Shown here one piece after another: positions 53,971 through 63,765 of a stretch of 64,000 bases of DNA. The position numbers were made by a program, and so were the translations under genes. Origin of the DNA: Tupaia tana (taxonomy: Eukaryota > Chordata > Mammalia > Scandentia > Tupaiidae); assembly GCA_026018925.1 (NCBI GenBank), contig JAKSZU010000008.1, forward strand, positions 63,077,027-63,141,026, in the 5' to 3' direction. Every line of letters begins with the position of its first letter. Position 1 is the stretch's first letter. The notes beneath the pieces are model-generated. The model saw only the letters and a program-made list of their open reading frames with translations, did not search any database and was not told the origin of the DNA.

Positions 53971-54278
53971 AACCATCAGACATTCTTTACCACCTACCTA
54001 TTACAGGATGTTCTTGTTGGTCCTGTCAGTCTTAATGTCTATCTGTCTCTGCAGTTACCCTCCACAGAAGTATAAGCCTCCCAGTAAAAGCAAACACCAT
54101 GGCGCCACCTCCAAGTCAATGACTTTTTAGGAACCAAAGCCAATAATAAGTCATAAGCCATTAAGACTGAGCCCTCATTTCTCTTTGATCTACTTGATTT
54201 TATGTCCTCAAAATCAGACCAGCATTCTATGATTTCCCTCCCAATAAATAACAAGTCCCTTTAAAAATACCATATATG
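53971..54278. other. Spacer
   Basis: CACCATGGCGCCACCTCC at 54096-54113 looks like a strong translation start, but the frame closes after seven codons. CCCAATAAATAAC near 54240 could be a polyadenylation signal. Together they might mark a retrocopy or LTR remnant; not resolved. Confidence 0.3.
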
Positions 54279-54547
54279 GGGACCAGCAGTTAGCGTAATG
54301 GCTATGTCGCTGGACTCCCACGTAGTCGACCGCGGTTCAAGTCCTGGACCCGGTGGCTTAAACTCACGCCGGGTGCGTGTGTGTGCGTGCCCAAGATCCC
54401 AAGAGGAGAATGGAGGAGAAGGGATTGCGGCGTGGCCATCCCCCCTGGGGGGTGATTTCTCGCTTTCTGTCTATCTGTCTGTCTCTGTCTGTCTGGCGAG
54501 TGCACGCGCCCTATAGCAAAAACCTCTCCAAAAAAAAAAAAAAAAAA
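54279..54547 (+). mobile_element. tSINE-L, young, intact, TSD
   Basis: GGACCAGCAGTTAGCGTAATGGCTATGTCGCTGGACTCCCACGTAGTCGACCGCGGTTCAAGTCC, ACGCCGGGTGCGTGTG, CCCCCCTGGGGGGTG, GTGCACGCGCCCTATAGCAAAAACCTCTCC, poly(A) of about 18. TSD AAAATACCATATATG / AAAAACCATATATG. Confidence 0.96.
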
Positions 54548-54674
54548 ACCATATATGTGCCTCACACTTGTTAGGTCAGAATCAGTAAGATAATACTTCT
54601 ATAGATTTGTCCCATTTTTTTTTCTCAAGTCATGGAAATGCCTGCTATGATACAGGTCTTCTTAAAATTAACAG

Positions 54675-54795
54675 GGAAAATAAATACACTTTGTCTTTTT
54701 CACTGTGGTATCCACTGGGAACGGTGCTAAGAAGAGTGCTTGATGCGTAGTCAGCGCTTGACAAATGCCTGTTTAGTTTAATGAATGACACAAGC
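54675..54795 (+). mobile_element. L2 LINE 3' end fragment
   Basis: TTTGTCTTTTTCACTGTGGTATCCACTGGGAACGGTGC, AGTGCTTGATGCGTAGTCAGCGCTTGACAAATGCCTGTTTAG, AATGAATGAC: the final part of L2. Confidence 0.82.
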
Positions 54796-54939
54796 GTTAT
54801 CACATGCTTCCACTTGCAAAGCATCATACAATGGAACCAAGAATAATAGTCTTTAGCAAGCAAATAAATTAGTGTGACTAAATGATTTACATATAAACCA
54901 TAAGCATTGCTCCTTTTAGATATTTAAAAGAGAACTTCA

Positions 54940-55182
54940 GGGACCAGCAGATAGCATAATGGTTATGTTGCTGGACTCCCACATGATCTACCATGGTTTG
55001 AGTCTCAGATTGGTGACTTGAAACTCACACCGGGTGCATGTGTGTGCTTCCCCAAAATCCAGAGATGAGAATAGAGAAGGGATTGTGGCATGGCCACCCC
55101 CTAAGGGGGGGGCGGTGTAATTTCTTACTTTCTGTCTCTCTGGCAAGTACACGCACCCTATAACAAAAATCTCTCTGAAAAA
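54940..55182 (+). mobile_element. tSINE-L with TSD
   Basis: GGGACCAGCAGATAGCATAATGGTTATGTTGCTGGACTCCC, GTTTGAGTCTCAG, GATGAGAATAGAGAAGGGATTGTGG, CCCTAAGGGGGGGGC, ACGCACCCTATAACAAAAATCTC. TSD AAAGAGAACTTCA on both sides. Confidence 0.94.
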
Positions 55183-56611
55183 AAGAGAACTTCATATTTA
55201 AATTACAGGTTTATTTTAAAAGACAATGAATCGATACAGCAAACATTATTGCAAGTTTTTGTTTGGAATAGAGATGCAGCAACTGATTTAGCTAAGTCCC
55301 TCTCTTTAAAAAGCAGTAAACTAAGTTATTTTGTTGTGTTATTTATAAGTTATTTTAAAGAGAGAATGGGAAATAACCCTTTTACTTACTTATTACTTAC
55401 CTATTTATACCTAATCTTGTACCAGAAGGATTGAATGTGGTTTGCAAAACTACATGAAATATAGTTAGATAGCATAAATAAAAGCAGAGCCAACAGGTAA
55501 AACAAAGGACTTAAAATGCAAGTGGGAAGTATGCTATAATATACCTCATACGACCTATATGATTGCTCTAACCAAGTCTCAATTTAGCCCTGAGTATTTT
55601 AATAGATTCACTAGAAAATGGAAACCAGATCAGTTACTGAAAGCAGAGTGTCAGAGAAGCAGCAATTTCTCAACACAAGGATAGCAATAATTGTGCTAAG
55701 ATCAGACAGGATGTGTTCAACAATGTTTTTAGGTTTTACCTCAGTATAGGCTGATGATCACAGCAGAGCACAATTTAATGAAAGCAATTCTACAAGGAGG
55801 GAAATACCTCTTGTCACTTGTCTCTTCTTATTTATTGACGTTCTATAATCAGCCTGAGTAGCTGAGAATACAGCATACAGTAACTGGAACAGTCCCTTGT
55901 GTAGAATAATCTTACTTATTTTTGTTTCTGGATAATCTTTTCATTTTTCAGGGAATGTATCTACAAATATTAAGTCCAGAAATTTTGAAAAATCCCATGT
56001 CTTTAACAGTGTATTTCAAGAAAGAGCCACCATTAATCTTGATTTCTTAATATATTGCAAGCTTTCTTGTCTGCTGCTATAGAAAGAAAATAATGGGAAA
56101 ATATATATATATATATATATATGTGTGTATATATATATGTACAGAGAGAGAGAAAGAGAGAGAGGGACAATTATAAACTAGAAATGGAAAATTATTGATG
56201 ATAACATGCATGATTAAGCCACTATGCAGTATATTCTGGATGGGAAATCACATTTTGTATGCTGTGATAATGCTCAGTGAATGAATGTAAATTAATTAAT
56301 TAAAAATTAAAAATTGTAAAAAAGAAAATCATTATCTTTACCATTTAAAAGCTCATAAACATTTTGTTACCTTCTTTCTATTTGTGTAAAGTCAGTGGAC
56401 TTCAGCTTTGCTTTAGCCACAACATTTAAAACTTCTTCTTATTATTTTAATTATTTATGACAAAGATGCATGAAGGTCATACAGTTTGACAAAGTCATGA
56501 TGGCTAAGCAAGCAACAAAGTTTTTAAAAGGGTAAAAGAAAAATTTTACTTTTTAATATATAATTGTTTCACTTTTTGAAAATAAGGTTAAAAGAAAAAT
56601 AGCTTAGGTTT
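55183..56611. other. Spacer with (TA)n/(GA)n and a possible L1 3' UTR remnant
   Basis: 56100-56166 is (TA)n, TGTGTA and (GA)n. 56166-56310 (GATGATAACATGCATGATTAAGCC, GAATGAATGTAAATTAATTAATTAAAAATT) weakly resembles the L1 3' UTR of this genome. No gene; a 61-codon frame has no domain. Confidence 0.4.
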
Positions 56612-56862
56612 TCCTTTTTTTTTTTTTTTTTTTAGTTTTTTTGTTTGCTATAGGGTGTATACACTCACCAGAAAGACAGAGACAGAGAGACAGAATGTAA
56701 GAAATAACCCCCCAGGGGGCATGGCCACACCACAATCCCTTCTCCTCCATCTCCTCTCACACACGTGCCCAGTATGAGTTTAAGCCATCAGGTTCAGGAC
56801 TTGAAACACTGTCGACTACATGGGAGTCCAGCGACACAGCCATTACACCAACTGCTGGTCCC
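56612..56862 (-). mobile_element. tSINE-L with TSD
   Basis: GTTTGCTATAGGGTGTATACACTCACC, CCCCCCAGGGGGCATGGCC, a deletion removing GGGATCTTGGGCACG before ACACACGTGCCC, head to CTGCTGGTCCC. TSD AATAGCTTAGGTTTT / AATAACTTAGTTTTT. Confidence 0.93.
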
Positions 56863-56931
56863 AATAACTTAGTTTTTAAATCAACCATTGAAAGGAACGT
56901 GGAACTTTAGAAATTCAAACTTAGGGGCCAG

Positions 56932-57166
56932 ATGGTGACATAGTAGTAAGACACGACACTCTGTGAGGCAATCCCACATGGAAAGGTTACTAATTCAAGT
57001 CCAGAGAACTGCCTGAATACACCAAGCATGTGCTTGTCCATGATCCAAGGTTGACTAAAAGTGGGGGGCAAGGGTTGGGACATTGTGGCATCAAGCTCCT
57101 TTTGAGGATGCATGCTATCTCTCTCTCTATCTCTCTCTCTCTCATGGAAGAAATAAGCTTAAAGAA
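56932..57166 (+). mobile_element. tSINE-2 copy
   Basis: AGGGGCCAGATGGTGACATAGTAG, ACTCTGTGAGGCAATCCCACATGG, ACTAATTCAAGTCCAGAG (B box), GGTTGGGACATTGTGGCATC, CT-rich part, CTCATGGAAGAAATAAGC. Confidence 0.8.
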
Positions 57167-57189
57167 ATTAACATCTATCTATCATGCAA

Positions 57190-57346
57190 TAGTTGTTGGC
57201 TAGCCACTCTATTAAGGTTTTCACACTATAAACCATAGTAAGTATCCTAACAATAAGCTTATGACATGGGAATTATCTTTTTTATATTTTTTTCCAGATA
57301 AGAAAGTTGAAGCTCTAAGGCTAAGTCAGTAAAGCTATAAAGTTAA
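57190..57346 (-). mobile_element. MIR fragment, minus strand
   Basis: TTAAGGTTTTCACACTATAAACC, GTATCCTAACAATAAGCTTATGACATGGGAATTATC, CCAGATAAGAAAGTTGAAGCTCTAAGGCTAAGTCA: reversed MIR core, stopping at the MER20-like element. Confidence 0.72.
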
Positions 57347-57565
57347 GATCAGCCAACTTTTTCTGTGAAGGACCAAAGAGTGAATCTGAGGATACAGAAC
57401 TGGTGTCTATGGAAGACATTGTAGGCCATTCTGTCTCTGCCAAACTGCTTAACTGCTGACATAATGTGAGAGCAGCTGTGGATAATATGTGAATGGATGT
57501 GCTTGTGTTTTAATAAGACTATATTCACGAAACAGGTGGTATGTCCTTGGGTCATAGTTTGGATA
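57347..57565 (+). mobile_element. MER20-like hAT-Charlie element
   Basis: GATCAGCCAACTTTTTCTGTGAAGG, GACATTGTAGGCCATTCTGTCTCTGCC, GAGAGCAGCTGTGGATAATATGTGAATGG, TGTTTTAATAAGACTATATTCACGAAACAGG, GGGTCATAGTTTGG. The order and about 220 bp length match a short non-autonomous hAT family that I recall as MER20. The family assignment is certain only to the hAT-Charlie level. Confidence 0.82.
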
Positions 57566-57569
57566 TCTC

Positions 57570-57660
57570 TAAAAATCATTATTAACTTGCTCAAGATTAT
57601 TTGGCTGATAAATAAGAGAATATGGATTCAAATTCAGATATTCTACTTTGAAAATCAATG
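57570..57660 (-). mobile_element. MIR fragment, minus strand
   Basis: TTAACTTGCTCAAGATTATTTGGCTGATAAATAAGAGAATATGGATTCAAATTCAG fits the reversed MIR 5' half (TTGCCCAAGGTCACACAGC...GATTCGAACCCAG). Could be the remainder of the MIR left of the MER20-like element or a second copy; the two overlap partly. Confidence 0.68.
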
Positions 57661-57722
57661 TTCTTTGTATTCTCCCACAGTTTCTTCAATACCTACATAC
57701 CCATTTTAAAACAAGTAGCTAT

Positions 57723-57978
57723 GGGACTAGCAGATGGCATAATGGTTACGTTGCTAGACTTCCACCTGGCTGACTGCAGTTCAAGTCCTAGAGCCAATGA
57801 CTTGAAACTCACACCGGGCATGTGTGTCTGTGTGTGCCCAAAGTCACAAGAGGAGAACAGAGGAGAAGGAATTGCAGCATGGCCATCCACCCTGGGGAGT
57901 GATTGCTCACTTTCTGTCTCTGTATCTCTGGCAAGTGCACATGCCCTATAGCAAAAATCTCTCTTAACAAAAGAGAGA
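57723..57978 (+). mobile_element. tSINE-L, full length
   Basis: GGGACTAGCAGATGGCATAATGGTTACGTTGCTAGACTTCC, GTTCAAGTCCTAG (B box), AAGTCACAAGAGGAG, CCCTGGGGAGTGATTGCTCAC, ATGCCCTATAGCAAAAATCTC. Confidence 0.92.
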
Positions 57979-58137
57979 AATGTGGGTTTTGGGGGAGCAC
58001 CTTTTAATTAGCTGCTTTCAAATTTTGCCAAACTTATATACCAGCAAACTTGTTAGAAAACTGTTTTAAAGTAGTTAATCAATAATCTACTAGTAGTTTC
58101 ATTTACATGCTGAAAAGTAAATATATAAAATGATTTG

Positions 58138-58462
58138 GGTGCTGGCTTCATGACCTGGTGGTTAAGGTGGCTGAATCCCACATGGCAGACCCCATAATTC
58201 AAGCCCTGGATTCAGTGTCTTGAGAAACATGCCAGGCATTGTGCATGCCTGCCCAAAATCCTGAAGAAGGGAGAGAGGGAAGAGAAAGGACTGAGTGTAG
58301 CCAACCATTCCCCATCGGGGTTGCTTTCTCTTCTCACTCTCTCTGTCTCTCTCTAGCAAGTACACATGCCCTCTAGCAAAATATAGAAAAAGAAAAGAAA
58401 AGAAAAGAAAAGGAAAGAAAAGAAAAAAGAAAAGAAAAGAAAAAAGAAAGGAAAGAAGAAAA
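58138..58462 (+). mobile_element. tSINE-L old variant with (AAAAG)n tail
   Basis: GGTGCTGGCTTCATGACCTGGTGGTTAAGGTGGCTGAATCCC, ATTCAAGCCCTGG, AAATCCTGAAGAAGGG, CATTCCCCATCGGGG, GCCCTCTAGCAAAATATAG, then an AAAAG/AAAAGAAAAG tail of about 80 bp. Confidence 0.88.
58385..58462. repeat. (AAAAG)n in SINE tail
   Basis: Interrupted AAAAG and GGAAAG units; derived from the poly(A) tail of the SINE. Confidence 0.92.
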
Positions 58463-58958
58463 GTTATTGTTTAATTCAAAGGGTTTTTTTTTAACTAAAA
58501 AAAATTAATTTTTGTGTTTACCCATCTAACAGCTATTTGTGGAAAAGCTTCTAAATGCTGGTCACCAAATTAAAATTTGGAGAAACCAAATGAATAAGCC
58601 ACTAACTAAAATGGAACACTAACCACGCTCTATTGCAGTGTACACAAATCCCCCGGAAGTGCATACCTTGAAGTAAAGCTGCTCTGGGTATTTGCAAATA
58701 ATTCTTGAAAGCTTGCCCTGAAGACATAAAACTGAAAGAAAGCAAGTAAATATGTATTTGGACAAATTAAACGCTAACTAATACAATAAAATTCTATATT
58801 ATAAATAAAATTTCAAAGATTCTTGGTATCCAATAACAAATTATGAAGCAGAAAAATAAAGACACATAACCAGAAAAACAAACAGTCAAAAGAAACAGAT
58901 ACAGTAGCAATAAGATGACAAAATTAGCAGATAGACTCATTAAAACAAGAATTATATG

Positions 58959-59110
58959 GTCCGGCAGGTGGTCTGGAGGTTGGGATGCTAGACTCCCATA
59001 TGGCTGACTGTGGTTCGAGTCCCAGACCTTGTGGCTTGCTTTCTCACTTTCTTTCTCTCTCTCTGGTCAAATTGAAAAATAATAACAGATTTAATAAATA
59101 AATAATTCTT
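58959..59110 (+). mobile_element. tSINE-S inside L1M
   Basis: GGTCCGGCAGGTGGTCTGGAGG head, perfect B box GGTTCGAGTCCC, GGCTTGCTTTCTCAC joined to CTTTCTCTCTCTCTGGTCAAATTG, AATAATAACAG...AATAAATAAATAATTC tail. It is the best preserved short form. Confidence 0.9.
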
Positions 59111-59654
59111 TTAAAAATTATTATAATTATGTCTTATGTATTTAAGGAGATAGAGGAAAACTTGTATTTGATGAGGAAAATATGAATATGGTAGAATATA
59201 AAATAGGCCCAAAATAAACCTGTAAACTTAAAAAAAAAAGAATTCATTGGAATTAAGAGTAAATTAGTGCAGAAGAAAAGATCAGTAGGCTAGGCTTGAA
59301 AATATAATACAACTATCCAAAATAAAGCAGAGAAATAAAAACATTAAGGAAAAAAAGAAGGAAATGCAGTGACCTATCAGACAATATCAAGCATACTAAG
59401 ATCTACTATTAAAGTCCAAGAAAAAGAAGAGCTAAAAGATGGGACAGAAAAAAATTGTGAAGAAATAACAATCAATAGTTTTATAGATTTGATATAAATC
59501 ATAAATCTCTATTCCAAGAAACTGAACAAATCCCAAGGACTGCATGTATAAAATATTATAAACAGAAGAAGGAAGATAAGAATTACCACAGACTTCTTTT
59601 CAAAAGCTAAACAAAACAGAAAAAATTTAGTGACACCCTTACAGTGCTGAAAAA

Positions 59655-60685
59655 ATAAACTTTCTCCTTTTTTATTGTGTGTGCTATACTTTTTCATTTA
59701 CATTTAACCACTATATATCTTTATAGTGTACATTGATTATCCCACCATGAATACATTGCATATCAGTCAAAACAAAGACATTACCACATACATTATCATC
59801 AGCAGGTAACTTTTCATTTTTGTGTCGATTAAATGTATTTTCCTCCTGTTCCCCTCCTTCCCTCCCTCTATTACCCACCCCTGTACTATCCCCTATGCTT
59901 ACTATTTCTGGTATCTACCGTGCTCTCTGTTAGTATACCTTCCAAACTTTCAGTTTCTGCTATAGAATGCAGATCATCAGTACATATTGAGTGGAAACAT
60001 ACAGTCTGTGCTTCATAGTCTGGCTTGCTTCACTTAGCATTTGTCTTCCATATTCATCCATTTTGTATCAAATGTCAGGGTCTCATTGTTTTTATGGCTG
60101 AGAGCATTCTATAGAGTACATATGCTACATTTTTTCAATTCACTCATCTATTTTTGGACATTTGGATTGAGTCCATGTCTTAACAATTGTAAGTAATGCT
60201 GTTATAAACATGGATGTGCAAGTGTTTTCCTGACTGAGGCTTTTCCTATACTTTAGGCAAATACCTAAGAGTGGGATCACTATTTGTAGGTTTCTGAGGA
60301 ATTTCTATATCGTTCTCCATAATGGTTGTACTAATTTACGTTCCCACCAACAAAGAGTTCCCTTCTCACCACATCTTTGCTAACTCTTATCATTATTTAT
60401 TTTTTTAATTTTAGTCATTCTGACTAGGATTAAGTAGTATCTCATTGTGGTTTTGATTTGCATTTCTTTATGGTACGAGATATCAAGCATGTTTTCATAT
60501 GTTTTATGGCCGTTTGTATGTCCTTTTTGGAGAATAGTCTGTTCAGTTCATTTTCCTATCTTTTAATTGGATTGGGGTTTTTTTGTTTGTTTGTTTGTTT
60601 TTTGTTTTTTGTGTTTTTTTTTTTTGTGAGTAAGCTGGTTGAGTTCTCTCTGTATTCTGGTTATCAGTCCTTTTTCTGAGGTATA
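59655..60685 (-). mobile_element. L1 LINE 3' end, minus strand, inside older L1M
   Basis: Reverse complement of the ORF2 C-terminal region and 3' UTR: CCCACCAACAAAGAGTTCCC, TAGGCAAATACCTAAGAGTGGGATCAC, GGCTGAGAGCATTCTATAGAG, CATTGTGGTTTTGATTTGCATTTC, and 3' UTR ATTGCATATCAGTCAAAACAAAGACATT, TTATCATCAGCAGGTAAC. It splits ORF1 of the surrounding L1M, so it is younger. Frames are broken. Confidence 0.9.
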
Positions 60686-60987
60686 ATTTACAAATACGAA
60701 AGAATGAACTTTCAACCTAGAAATCTTTACCCAGCAAAGATTTTTATTTCAGAGCTTAAGCAGAAATAAAAAAAAACTTTCTTTTAAGCCAAAACAAAAC
60801 AAAAAAATTCAATGCTAGCAGTAGGATAAGTTTTAAAGAAAGTTTTTTAGATGTAAGAAAAAGAAATAACTTACTCAAAGAATGAAGAACACTGGAAATA
60901 ATATGTAAGTAAGGAACTATGATAGATGTTTTCCAGTTTGTTTAATCCCTTTAAAGGATCATTAACGATTTAAGAAAAAATAATTCT

Positions 60988-61165
60988 GGGGCCAGCAGGT
61001 GGTATAGTGGCTGAGAAGCTGGACTTCCAACATGCTCAACTACAGTTTGAGTTCCAGAATTGGAAGCTTACTTTCTCACTTTCCCTTCTCTCTCTCTGTC
61101 TCTCTCTGGTGAACTCATATGAAAAAGTAATAATGCTAATAAATAAAATATAACAAATATTTTTT
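60988..61165 (+). mobile_element. tSINE-S inside L1M
   Basis: GGGGCCAGCAGGTGGTATAGTGG head, ACAGTTTGAGTTCCAG, GAAGCTTACTTTCTCAC into CCCTTCTCTCTCTCTGTCTCTCTCTGGTGAAC, AATGCTAATAAATAAAATAT tail. Confidence 0.87.
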
Positions 61166-61343
61166 TAAAAAAGAAAAAGATATATAACATAGGTAGAAGT
61201 GTTTGACAAAGGCATAAAGAACAAGAGAAAATATCATTCTGAGCTTCTTACAGTATACATGAAAGTGACATAATATTATCTAAAGACAGAGGATAACAGA
61301 TGAGTGAAATAAGTATATTATAAGCCCCCAAAAAGCCACTTAA

Positions 61344-61605
61344 GGGACCAGAAGTTGGCATCATGGCTATGTCACTGGACTCCCATGTAGTTGACTGCAG
61401 TTTGAGTCCTGGACCCGGTGGCTTAAACTTATGCCAGGCATGTGTGCTTATGTGCCCAAGATCCCAAGAGGAGAATGGAGGAGAAGGGATTGAGGTGTGG
61501 CTATCCTCCCTGGGGGGATGATTTCTCACTTTCTGTCTCTATGTCTCTCTCTGTCTTTCTGGCGAGTGCACACGCCCTATAGCAAAATCCTCTCCAAAAA
61601 AAAAA
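61344..61605 (+). mobile_element. tSINE-L with TSD, inside L1M
   Basis: GGGACCAGAAGTTGGCATCATGGCTATGTCACTGGACTCCC, GTTTGAGTCCTGG, GATCCCAAGAGGAGAATGG, CACGCCCTATAGCAAAATCCTCTCC, poly(A). TSD AAAAAGCCACTTAA / AAAAAGTCACTTAA. Confidence 0.94.
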
Positions 61606-61916
61606 AAAAGTCACTTAAAACATTGAAATTCATACAGTTAATAAGTCAATATTCAAAGTAAAATTAAAATTAAATAATAATTTATTAATCTAAAATAAAA
61701 CATAAATAGAATTAAAGAAAAAGTGAACAAAAAGGAGATAGTATGAGATTGGACATATTACAAGTAAACAAAATCGTAGTTTAAAATTCAACCATATCAA
61801 TAATCACACCAACTGTAAATGATCTGAACATCTCCATCTCCAAAAAGGCATAGACTGTCATATGGCATTATAAAAACAAGACCCAATTATACATTACCTA
61901 CAAGAAACTGACTTTT

Positions 61917-61950
61917 AATATAAATAAATAAATAAATAAATAAAAATAAA
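61917..61950. repeat. (AAAT)n microsatellite
   Basis: About seven AAAT units within A-rich L1M sequence. Confidence 0.85.
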
Positions 61951-62048
61951 ATGACATACATAGATTCAAAGTAAAATAATAACAAAGATGTAATACTTAA
62001 AAATGCTGAAATGCATATATTATTTTCAGATAAAATAGACTTAAATGT

Positions 62049-62320
62049 GGGACCAGCCTATGGTGTAATGGTTATGTAACTGGACTCCCACATAGTTAAC
62101 CCCGATTTGAGGCCTAGACTCGGTGGCTTAAAACTCATACCAGGCACATGTGCATGTGTGCCCAAAATCCCAAGAGGAAAATGAAGGAGAAGGGATTGTG
62201 GTGTGGCCATCTGCCCATGGGAGGTGATTTCTTGTTGTCTGTTTCTCTGTCTCTCTCTGTCCCTCTGGCAAGCACACACGCCCTATAGCAAAAATCTCTC
62301 TCTAAACAAACAAACAAAAA
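62049..62320 (+). mobile_element. tSINE-L inside L1M
   Basis: GGGACCAGCCTATGGTGTAATGGTTATGTAACTGGACTCCC, a degraded B box ATTTGAGGCCTAG, AAATCCCAAGAGGAAAATG, CCCTATAGCAAAAATCTCTC, tail (AAAC)n. Confidence 0.92.
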
Positions 62321-63015
62321 TTGTTTTAAGCATAAGAAATATTATCAGTTTTACAAAGGCACATATAGTCAAAAGGAACTCACTTATCACAAACTCAAAT
62401 ATTCACTTTAATAAATTGAACTTCAAATTAAGCAAGAAATGTAAAAATTTTAAAAAGAAATGGCTACATAAACCAATTATAGTCAGAGATTTCAACAGTT
62501 CTCTCAATAATTGATAGAATAAGTAGAATGAAAATCAGTAAGATTATAGGAAACATATGTCTACACAAAGTCATACATTTGAACATTCATAGCAGCTTTA
62601 TTTATGAAGTCCCAAGCTGGAAAAAAATGTAAACATCCATCAGATAGTAAAGAAGTATTAAGAAGTTGTGGTGTATTCATGCAATGAAATATTGCCCAGC
62701 AATAAAAAGAAACAAATTACTTGCATACATAATACATGAATGAATCACGTAAGCATTACGTTTAGTGAACAAAGCCAGATATAAAAATTTCCAGTCATGT
62801 GATTCCGTTTATATGATAGACTCGAGGACATTTCTGTAGTCATAGAAAGTCTATCAGTAGTTGCCAGAGGCTGAGAAGAGGTGGGAAAGAATTGACGACA
62901 GGCACGAGGGATTTGAAGGGTGATGACAATTATCTTTATTATGACTGTGACGTGGTTATACGTTTGTATATCGTTGGTAAAACTCACTGAGTTTTTTTAA
63001 AAATGAATTAACTTT

Positions 63016-63277
63016 GGGACCAGCAGTTAGCGTAATGGCTATGTCACTGGACTCCCATGTAGTCGACTGCGGTTCGAGTCCCGGACCCCATGGCTTAAAC
63101 TCACGCCAGACACATCTGTGTGCGTGCTCAAGATCCCGAGAGGAGAATGGAGGAGAAGGGATTGCAGCGTGACCATCTCCCCTGGGGGGTGATTCCTCAC
63201 TTTCTTTCTCTCTGTCTCTCTCTGTCTGTCTGGCGAGCGCATGCACCCCATAGCGAAAACCTCTCCAAAACAAAAAA
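63016..63277 (+). mobile_element. tSINE-L, young, inside L1M 3' UTR
   Basis: GGGACCAGCAGTTAGCGTAATGG, perfect B box GGTTCGAGTCCC, GATCCCGAGAGGAG, CTGGGGGGTGATTCCTCAC, GGCGAGCGCATGCACCCCATAGCGAAAACC, tail CCAAAACAAAAAA. L1M 3' UTR text resumes right after it. Confidence 0.95.
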
Positions 63278-63332
63278 GGATTAATTTTATTCTATGTAAA
63301 TTATACCTCAATCAAGCCAATTTTTAAAATGT

Positions 63333-63765
63333 GTACACATACCAGGCACACGCGCTTGCATGCCCAAAATCCCAGGAGGAAAATGGATAAGGAATTGTAG
63401 TGTGGCCATTTCTACTAGGGGGTAATTCGTCACTTTTCCTCTGTCTCTCTCTCTCTCTCTCTTTTTTTTTTGAAGGTTTTCGCTATAGGGTGTGTGCGCT
63501 CACCAGAGAGACAGAAAGCGAGAAATCACCCCCCAGGGGGGATGGTCACACCGCAATCCCTTCTTCTCCATTCTCCTCTCAGGATCTTGGGCACGCACAC
63601 ACACACACCCAGCATGAGTTTAAGTCACAGCGTCCAGGACTTGAACCGTGGTCGACTACATGGGAGTCCGGTGACATAGCCATTACACTAACTGCTGGTC
63701 CCCCCCCCCCCCGTCTCTCTTCACAAATACTCATACCCTATGGCAAAGTCTAAAAAAATAATTTT
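63333..63765 (+). mobile_element. tSINE-L, 5'-truncated, split by another SINE
   Basis: Starts in the middle module (ACCAGGCACACGCGCTTGCATGCCCAAAATCCCAGGAGG) and runs into its CT-rich part at 63461. It resumes at about 63713 with GTCTCTCTTCACAAATACTCATACCCTATGGCAAAG. The intervening 63462-63712 is a separate minus-strand tSINE. Confidence 0.85.
63462..63712 (-). mobile_element. tSINE-L inside a plus-strand tSINE
   Basis: GAAGGTTTTCGCTATAGGGTGTGTGCGCTCACC, CCCCCCAGGGGGGATGG, GAACCGTGGTCGACTACATGGGAGTCC, ACTGCTGG then GTCCCCCC: the terminal CCC has become a run of about 14 C (63699-63712). Inserted into the CT-rich part of the host SINE; a TSD cannot be told from that repeat. Confidence 0.9.

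Larger units (their letters stand above)
58490..63325 (+). mobile_element. Old L1M LINE, plus strand, much interrupted
   Basis: ORF1 traces: ATGACAAAATTAGCAGATAGACTCATTAAAACAAG (58917), CAGAAGAAAAGATCAGTAGGC, CAGACTTCTTTTCAAAAGC (59590), ACTTTCAACCTAGAAATCTTTACCCAGC (60709). Endonuclease traces: TCAACCATATCAATAATCACACCAACTGTAAATG (61788), ATTATAGTCAGAGATTTCAACAG (62478). Most of ORF2 is missing: at about 62530 it jumps to the 3' UTR, which ends GTATGTAAATTATACCTCAATC-like (63291-63315). Insertions: tSINEs at 58959, 60988, 61344, 62049 and 63016, and a minus L1 at 59655. Dead. Confidence 0.85.

Noticed and set aside
54096-54120. Gene start with strong Kozak context (CACCATGGCG)
   Set aside because: The frame stops after seven codons and no downstream exon is recognisable.
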